Below are positions 59,190-64,000 of a stretch of DNA of 64,000 nucleotides, piece after piece (position 1 is the first letter of the stretch; the number at the start of each line of letters is the position of its first letter). This stretch comes from Pectobacterium zantedeschiae (GTDB taxonomy: Bacteria; Pseudomonadota; Gammaproteobacteria; Enterobacterales; Enterobacteriaceae), in contig NZ_NWTM01000001.1 of NCBI RefSeq assembly GCF_004137795.1, forward strand, positions 2,407,229 to 2,471,228, in the 5' to 3' direction. The position numbers and the translations under genes were made by a program. The notes under the pieces are model-generated. The model had not been told where the DNA came from, ran no database searches, and saw nothing but the letters and a program-made list of their open reading frames with translations.

Positions 59190-59464
59190 TATACCCTAAA
59201 TAGTTCGAGTTTCAGAAAGGCGGCAAGAGAGGGACAAATTCGTCTGGAACGAATTTGACCAGCCAACGGCTAGCCTTCGGTGAGAGGCAGGATGTCTCTC
59301 ATTTCATCCAGATGAACTTACTTAGGTAAGTGATTCGGGTGACTGACAAATCTGCCAAAGGCAGATTTGAACGCTGCTGGCAGCGGCCCCAACGGGGCGA
59401 GGTGCACGTAAGTGTGCCGAGTAGCGCAGCCAACGCACATGCAACTTGAAGTATGACGGGTATA
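59190..59464. repeat. ERIC-type repeat, longest form
   Basis: Complete copy: left end TATACCCTAAATAGTTCGAG, core with GAACTTACTTAGGTAAGTGA (about 59314-59333), internal insertion with AAATCTGCC/GGCAGATTT, and right end (CATGCAACTTGAAGTATGACG, then GGTATA). An extra segment of about 70 bases in the left half is absent from the 34557 copy. Confidence 0.85.
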
Positions 59465-59605
59465 TCTCATTACTGCCCCGATGTTGCCCTCATTTCTCTT
59501 CCTCAGAGAAATGTGCGTTGTCGCCTCAAACACATCATTCAAAACACGCTATTAAAAAATAAAAGCGGGGAGCACACCTCTGCCCTCTGCATACGGATGG
59601 GAAAT
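59465..59605. promoter_or_regulatory. Leader of the ABC transporter operon
   Basis: About 140 bases between the ERIC repeat and the binding-protein start; no confident promoter motif. GGATGGG at 59595-59601 is the only ribosome-binding-like sequence before 59606. Confidence 0.3.
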
Positions 59606-61192
59606 ATGAAAAAAAATCTATTCTTGTCAGCGCTGATTCTGACGTCTTCGCTCTTCAGCCTTGCCACACAGGCTGAAACATTGACGCCTAAACGTGGCGG
59701 CACGCTGAATTTTTTGGCCGAACCTGAACCGCCTGTCTTAACCAGCCTGGTTAGCACCAGCGGTGCGGTGATGAAGATCAACGCTAAGGTGATTGAAGGG
59801 CTGTTGAATTACGATTTCGATATGAAACCAACCCCGCAGCTTGCGACCAGTTGGTCGGTTAGCCCGGACGGTAAACAGTATACGTTCCACCTGCGCAAAG
59901 GCGTGAAATGGCATGACGGGCAAGACTTCACTTCTGCGGATGTCGCGTTTTCCATTCTGACCGTCAAAAAATACAATTCACGTGGTCAGGGCACGTTTGC
60001 CAACGTCACCGAAGTGAAGACCCCCGATCCGTACACCGCGATCCTGGAACTGTCAAAACCTGCACCTTATCTGCTGAGCGCATTCTCCGCCAATGAAGCA
60101 CCTATCGTGCCGAAGCACTTATACGAAGGCACAGACATTCTGTCTAATCCTCACAATACCGCGCCGATTGGTACTGGCCCGTTTGTGTTCAAGGAATGGG
60201 TGCGTGGCAGCCATATCCTTTATGAACGTAACCCGAACTATTGGGACAGCCCTAAGCCGTACGTCGATAAACTGGTGGTGAAGATCATCCCCGATGCCGC
60301 CACTCGCACGATTGCGCTTGAAACCGGTGCATTGGATCTGGGAAGCGACTCTCCCGTTCCACTGAGTGAAATTGAACGCATCAAGAAGAACCCCAAGCTG
60401 GGCATTGAAACCGCTGGCTATGGTTACAGCCCGACGCAAACCCGCATCGAGTTCAATCTGGATAACCCTTATCTGAAGAACCTGAAAGTTCGTCAGGCTA
60501 TTGCGCACAGCATCAATATTGAGGTGTTGAAAAACGTGGTGTGGTACGGCTATGCGGTCAACTCACCAACGCCGATTACGCCGGAGTTGGCACAGTTCCA
60601 TGATACGACGCCGTCACCTTATGGCTTCGATATTGCCAAAGCAAACAAGCTGTTGGACGAGGCGGGCTTCCCACGTCAGGCAAACGGTATCCGCTTCAAG
60701 CTGGTACATGACTTCATGCCCTATGGCGACAGCTTCAAACGCGTAGCGGAATACCTTAAATCGTCGCTGGCTAAAGTCGGTATTGACGTCACCATTCGCT
60801 CTCAAGATTTTGCCACTTTTGTTAAGCGCGTTTATACCGACCGCGACTTTGACTTCAACAACGGCTCTATTTCAAACCTGTTCGATCCAGCGGTAGGCGT
60901 GCAGCGCCTGTACTGGTCAAAAACTTATCAACCGGGCGTGCCTTTCGGCAACGGCTCACATTACAGCAACCCAGAAGTAGACCGTCTGCTTGAGCAGGCT
61001 TCGGTGGAAACCGATCCTGAAAAACGCGTGGAATTGTACAAACAGTTCCAACGCATCATCGCCACGGATATTCCTGATTTGAACCTGCTCCAGATTAAGC
61101 GCCAGACCATTTACAACAAGCGTGTGCATAACGTCGTCACGGATATTCAAGGTGTTAACGGTAGCCTGGCCGACGTGTGGCTGGATCAGTAA
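59606..61192 (+). CDS. ABC transporter periplasmic binding protein, family 5 (peptide/opine type)
   Basis: Periplasmic solute-binding protein of the DppA/OppA family (528 aa from ATG 59606; ATG 59597 is an alternative adding three residues). A Sec signal peptide of about 23 residues ends Ala-Thr-Gln-Ala. The family pattern is clear: Leu-Thr-Pro-Lys-Arg-Gly-Gly-Thr-Leu, the signature Pro-Gln-Leu-Ala-Thr-Ser-Trp followed by Trp-His-Asp-Gly-Gln-Asp-Phe-Thr-Ser-Ala-Asp-Val, and Pro-Asn-Tyr-Trp-Asp. The ligand cannot be read from sequence; dipeptides, glutathione, opines or sulfoxide-containing compounds are all possible. It starts the operon continuing with two permeases and an ATPase. Frames from 59453 include a non-coding extension. 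Confidence 0.9.
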   Translation: MKKNLFLSALILTSSLFSLATQAETLTPKRGGTLNFLAEPEPPVLTSLVSTSGAVMKINAKVIEGLLNYDFDMKPTPQLATSWSVSPDGKQYTFHLRKGVKWHDGQDFTSADVAFSILTVKKYNSRGQGTFANVTEVKTPDPYTAILELSKPAPYLLSAFSANEAPIVPKHLYEGTDILSNPHNTAPIGTGPFVFKEWVRGSHILYERNPNYWDSPKPYVDKLVVKIIPDAATRTIALETGALDLGSDSPVPLSEIERIKKNPKLGIETAGYGYSPTQTRIEFNLDNPYLKNLKVRQAIAHSINIEVLKNVVWYGYAVNSPTPITPELAQFHDTTPSPYGFDIAKANKLLDEAGFPRQANGIRFKLVHDFMPYGDSFKRVAEYLKSSLAKVGIDVTIRSQDFATFVKRVYTDRDFDFNNGSISNLFDPAVGVQRLYWSKTYQPGVPFGNGSHYSNPEVDRLLEQASVETDPEKRVELYKQFQRIIATDIPDLNLLQIKRQTIYNKRVHNVVTDIQGVNGSLADVWLDQ

Positions 61193-61242
61193 TCGTAATA
61201 CAGCATTCCCCTGCGCTGGCAGGGGAACTCTCATGAAGGTAT

Positions 61243-62232
61243 GTGATGAATAAAGTAGAACGAATCGGGCGCGTACTGTGGCGTACTCTGCTTCATGCGC
61301 TGCCAACGGCGATTGGCATTATCATTCTGGTGTTTTTCCTGTTGCAGTTGGTGCCGGGAGACGCCGTTGATGTGCTGGCAGGCGAGTCTGGTAATGCAAC
61401 CGAAGCGACTATGGCACACCTACGCGCCCAATTCGGTCTCGATCAGCCCATACTGCAACAGCTCTCGGTTTATTTGGGCAATTTGGCACAGTTCAGCCTC
61501 GGTTTTTCTCCCCGCTACAACGCACCGGTGATGGACCTGATTCTGTCACGACTACCGGGCACCCTGTTCCTGATGCTGCTGTCACAGGTATTCGCCATCG
61601 TTATCGGTATCGCACTGGGAGCGATAATGGCGGTGTGGGCGGGTAAATGGCCCGATCGCCTGCTTTCTCTGCTCGCGCTGCTGCTCTATTCCACACCGGG
61701 ATTTTGGATCGGCCTGATGACGCTGATTCTGTTTTCCGTTCATCTTGATTGGCTGCCAAGCGGCGGCAACATCACCATCGGCGCAAATCTGACTGGCTGG
61801 GCATATTTCAAGGATATGTTGCAGCATGCCATTCTCCCGGTACTGGCGCTGAGCAGCTTTTTTATTGCCATTTATGCCCGCCTGACCCGAGCGGCCATGC
61901 TGGAAATCGCTCAGCAGGATTTCGTGCGCACCGCGCATGCCAAAGGGCTGTCGCCGCTGTGGGTCACCCTCAGACACATTCTGCGCTGTGCGCTGCTGCC
62001 AATTACTACCGTTGCGGGTATGCACTTCGGCAATCTGCTGGGCGGAGCGGCCGTGGTCGAGACGGTCTTTAGCTGGCCTGGGTTGGGCCGTTTGGCGCTG
62101 GAAGCAGTGATGGCACGCGACTTCAACGTCTTGCTGGGTGTCCTGCTGCTTTCCGCATTCCTCGTCATTTTGGCTAACGTGCTGGTGGACTTACTGCAAT
62201 CCTGGCTCGATCCCCGAATTAAGGCTCGCTGA
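61243..62232 (+). CDS. ABC transporter permease (DppB/OppB type)
   Basis: Inner-membrane permease of the peptide/nickel type (329 aa). First helix near residues 13-35 (Leu-Leu-His-Ala-Leu-Pro-Thr-Ala-Ile), then the family's Gly-Asp-Ala-Val-Asp-Val and Arg-Leu-Pro-Gly-Thr-Leu; the cytoplasmic EAA-type loop reads Arg-Thr-Ala-His-Ala-Lys-Gly-Leu-Ser near residue 227 and contacts the ATPase. About six helices expected. It follows the binding-protein gene by 50 bases and its stop is one base before the next start. Confidence 0.92.
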   Translation: MMNKVERIGRVLWRTLLHALPTAIGIIILVFFLLQLVPGDAVDVLAGESGNATEATMAHLRAQFGLDQPILQQLSVYLGNLAQFSLGFSPRYNAPVMDLILSRLPGTLFLMLLSQVFAIVIGIALGAIMAVWAGKWPDRLLSLLALLLYSTPGFWIGLMTLILFSVHLDWLPSGGNITIGANLTGWAYFKDMLQHAILPVLALSSFFIAIYARLTRAAMLEIAQQDFVRTAHAKGLSPLWVTLRHILRCALLPITTVAGMHFGNLLGGAAVVETVFSWPGLGRLALEAVMARDFNVLLGVLLLSAFLVILANVLVDLLQSWLDPRIKAR

Positions 62233-62233
62233 T

Positions 62234-63169
62234 ATGAATGACCTTTCTCCTGAAAACCTCGCGCCAAAGAAAGCCACAGTTGATGGCGCTAGCGCAGTGA
62301 CGACTCGCACGTTAAAAACGCCTTTTCGCCTGTCGCCGGAGGTACGCGCATTTATCCGTAATCCCGCGGGGATGGCTGGCCTGCTGTTGCTGATTACGGT
62401 ATTTCTGATGGCGGTGCTTGCGCCGTTACTGTATCCCGGCGATCCACTGGATATGGTCGCTCAGCCTTTCTTGTGGCCGGGTGAAAACCCTAATTTCCCA
62501 CTGGGAACTGATTCAATGGGCCGAGATGTCGCTGCTGGAATCGTCCATGGCTCACAGGTTTCCTTGCAAATCGGCTTCTCGGCCGTGATGGTCAGTCTGT
62601 TAATTGGCACTGTCGTCGGTGCATTAGCGGGCTATTTTGGCGGTCGGATTGATGACCTGTTGGTTCACATCACCGAACTGTTCCAGACCTTTCCGACCTT
62701 TTTGCTGGTCGTGGTACTGGTCGCCATCGGTTCCCCTTCGGTTACGCTGATTTCTCTGGCCATCGGTATTGCCGCTTGGCCAACGATTGCACGTCTGGTG
62801 CGGGCCGAATTTCGCTCGCTGCGTGAAAGCGATTTTGTGTTAGCCGCACGCAGTCAGGGATTTTCCAGCCTGCGTATCATCTTTCAGGAAATGCTGCCAA
62901 ACGCGCTGCCGTCAATCATCGTCACCACGTCGGTCATGGTCGCCTCGGCCATTTTGATTGAGTCCGCCTTATCCTTCTTAGGTTTTGGCGATCCGAACCG
63001 CGTGAGCTGGGGCAGCATGATCGGCGCTGGCCGCGAATCGCTGCGTACCGCCTGGTTTCTTACCGCCCTGCCCGGCACTGCACTGGTATTAACCGTGCTG
63101 TCACTGAATCTGGTGGGCGACGCGTTGAACGATGCCCTGAATCCACGCTTAGGGGGGAGAAGCGCATGA
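62234..63169 (+). CDS. ABC transporter permease (DppC/OppC type)
   Basis: Second permease subunit (311 aa from ATG 62234). The N-terminal cytoplasmic tail of about 45 residues is typical of DppC, followed by the first helix with Gly-Leu-Leu-Leu-Leu-Ile. The Leu-Gly-Thr-Asp-Ser-Met-Gly-Arg-Asp periplasmic motif is near residue 95, and the EAA-type loop Ala-Ala-Arg-Ser-Gln-Gly-Phe-Ser-Ser near 208. A longer frame from 62138 would overlap the first permease. Its end overlaps the ATPase start by four bases. Confidence 0.92.
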   Translation: MNDLSPENLAPKKATVDGASAVTTRTLKTPFRLSPEVRAFIRNPAGMAGLLLLITVFLMAVLAPLLYPGDPLDMVAQPFLWPGENPNFPLGTDSMGRDVAAGIVHGSQVSLQIGFSAVMVSLLIGTVVGALAGYFGGRIDDLLVHITELFQTFPTFLLVVVLVAIGSPSVTLISLAIGIAAWPTIARLVRAEFRSLRESDFVLAARSQGFSSLRIIFQEMLPNALPSIIVTTSVMVASAILIESALSFLGFGDPNRVSWGSMIGAGRESLRTAWFLTALPGTALVLTVLSLNLVGDALNDALNPRLGGRSA

Positions 63170-64000
63170 AGCCACTGGTCGATATTCAAGATTTACGCGT
63201 CGATTTTCCCTACCACCAAGCTGTTCGAGGGCTAAACCTGACGATTAATGCCGGAGAAACGCTGGCGCTAGTCGGTGAATCTGGCTGTGGTAAATCCGCG
63301 ACAGCGCTGTCCCTGATGCGACTGGTCGCCGAGCCGGGAAAAATCAGCGGCCGTATTCTGTTTGACGGACACGATTTGCTTACCCTGCCAGATCGAAAAA
63401 TGCGCCAACTGCGTGGCAATGCGCTGTCGATGATTTTTCAGGAACCGATGACTTCGCTCAATCCAGTGCTCTCTATCGGGCAACAGATTAGTGAAACGCT
63501 GCGGTTGCATGAAGCGCTAACGCCAGCACAGGCACGAACTCGCACTATCGAGCTGCTGGATCTGGTCAAGATCCCTGAGCCAGCCAGACGAGTGGATGAC
63601 TATCCGCATAATCTATCTGGCGGTCAGCGTCAGCGCGTCATGATCGCCATGGCAGTGGCGTGCCGTCCGCGTTTGCTAATTGCCGATGAGCCAACCACGG
63701 CGCTGGACGTCACCATTCAGGCACAAATTTTGGCACTGCTGGATAATCTGCGTCGTGAATTTTCAATGAGCCTGCTGCTGATTACCCACGATCTTGGACT
63801 GGTAGCGCAATGGGCCGACCGCGTAGCGGTGATGTATTCCGGGCAAAAAGTAGAAGAAGCACAGGCAGCCGAACTGTTTCAGTCGCCTACGCACAGCCTT
63901 TCACCCAAGCATAACGTTTCCCCCAAGCATAACTACACACGTGGGCTGCTGGCAACATCGCTACATATGGAGCAGGACAGACATTACCGTACCCATCGGC
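63166..64000 (+). CDS. ABC transporter ATPase, peptide type (cut by the window edge)
   Basis: Partial: begins at ATG 63166, overlapping the permease stop, and remains open to the last base (278 codons seen). Walker A Gly-Glu-Ser-Gly-Cys-Gly-Lys-Ser is near residues 38-45, the ABC signature Leu-Ser-Gly-Gly-Gln-Arg-Gln-Arg near 151, and Walker B Leu-Leu-Ile-Ala-Asp-Glu-Pro near 168. Family members either end near 330 residues (DppD) or continue into a second ATPase domain (GsiA type); which applies cannot be seen. An in-frame 18-base duplication around residues 245-256 lies just before the usual Tyr-Thr-Arg-Gly-Leu-Leu. Confidence 0.9.
   Translation, partial: MKPLVDIQDLRVDFPYHQAVRGLNLTINAGETLALVGESGCGKSATALSLMRLVAEPGKISGRILFDGHDLLTLPDRKMRQLRGNALSMIFQEPMTSLNPVLSIGQQISETLRLHEALTPAQARTRTIELLDLVKIPEPARRVDDYPHNLSGGQRQRVMIAMAVACRPRLLIADEPTTALDVTIQAQILALLDNLRREFSMSLLLITHDLGLVAQWADRVAVMYSGQKVEEAQAAELFQSPTHSLSPKHNVSPKHNYTRGLLATSLHMEQDRHYRTHR
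63899..63934 (+). repeat. In-frame 18-bp tandem duplication in the ATPase gene
   Basis: TTTCACCCAAGCATAACG is followed by TTTCCCCCAAGCATAACT, 16 of 18 bases the same, encoding two Ser-Pro-Lys-His-Asn units where relatives have a single Pro-x-His-Pro before Tyr-Thr-Arg-Gly. Confidence 0.85.

Overview
The window looks like chromosomal DNA of a soft-rot enterobacterium, most likely Pectobacterium or a close relative. The main reasons are near-complete E. coli-like gene order in the tilS-accA-dnaE-lpx-bamA-dxr-frr-pyrH-tsf-rpsB-map-glnD-dapD block, a long GGA-rich RsmB-type RNA between yqcC and syd (the csrB locus of E. coli), a GcvB RNA beside gcvA, ERIC repeats in the intergenic spaces, and T6SS accessory genes. 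The genus is an inference; nothing was searched.

Layout. 1-458: left edge without a recognisable gene. 459-3765 (minus): lytic transglycosylase mltB, zinc-ribbon yjdM, and a CSS-type EAL phosphodiesterase. 3766-7876 (plus): a Fur-box-preceded fecBCDE ferric-citrate ABC transporter with no fecA or fecIR in the window. 8074-8703: a glutathione S-transferase. 8704-11573: an A+T-rich accessory island with an orphan hcp, two tandem two-membrane-helix small proteins, a convergent DUF4225-type protein, and gene debris. 11574-18043: mutS, nlpE, yaeQ, yaeP-rof, tilS, yaeR.

18195-38112 (all minus): an essential-gene run covering fatty-acid and lipid A synthesis (accA, fabZ, lpxA, lpxB, lpxD), replication (dnaE, rnhB), outer-membrane assembly (bamA, skp), the sigma-E protease rseP, phospholipid and isoprenoid synthesis (cdsA, uppS, dxr), and translation or nucleotide genes (frr, pyrH, tsf, rpsB). 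38457-43594 (plus): map, glnD, dapD, yaeH.

43701-55680: yqcA-truC-yqcC, the RsmB regulatory RNA with an upstream GacA-type box, syd, queF, ppnN, xni, rlmM-ygdD, gcvA with GcvB, ygdI-type lipoprotein, and csdA-csdE facing tcdA. 55681-64000: a molybdopterin BisC/TorZ-like reductase divergent from a peptide-type ABC transporter operon (binding protein, two permeases, and an ATPase that runs off the right edge). A perfect 18-bp palindrome lies in the divergent spacer.

The most interesting parts are the hcp island (possible uncharacterised toxin/immunity cassette), the RsmB locus, the receptor-less fec operon, the 16-bp tandem repeat ahead of ygdD, and the reductase/ABC pairing. No tRNA, rRNA, CRISPR array or intact insertion sequence was seen.
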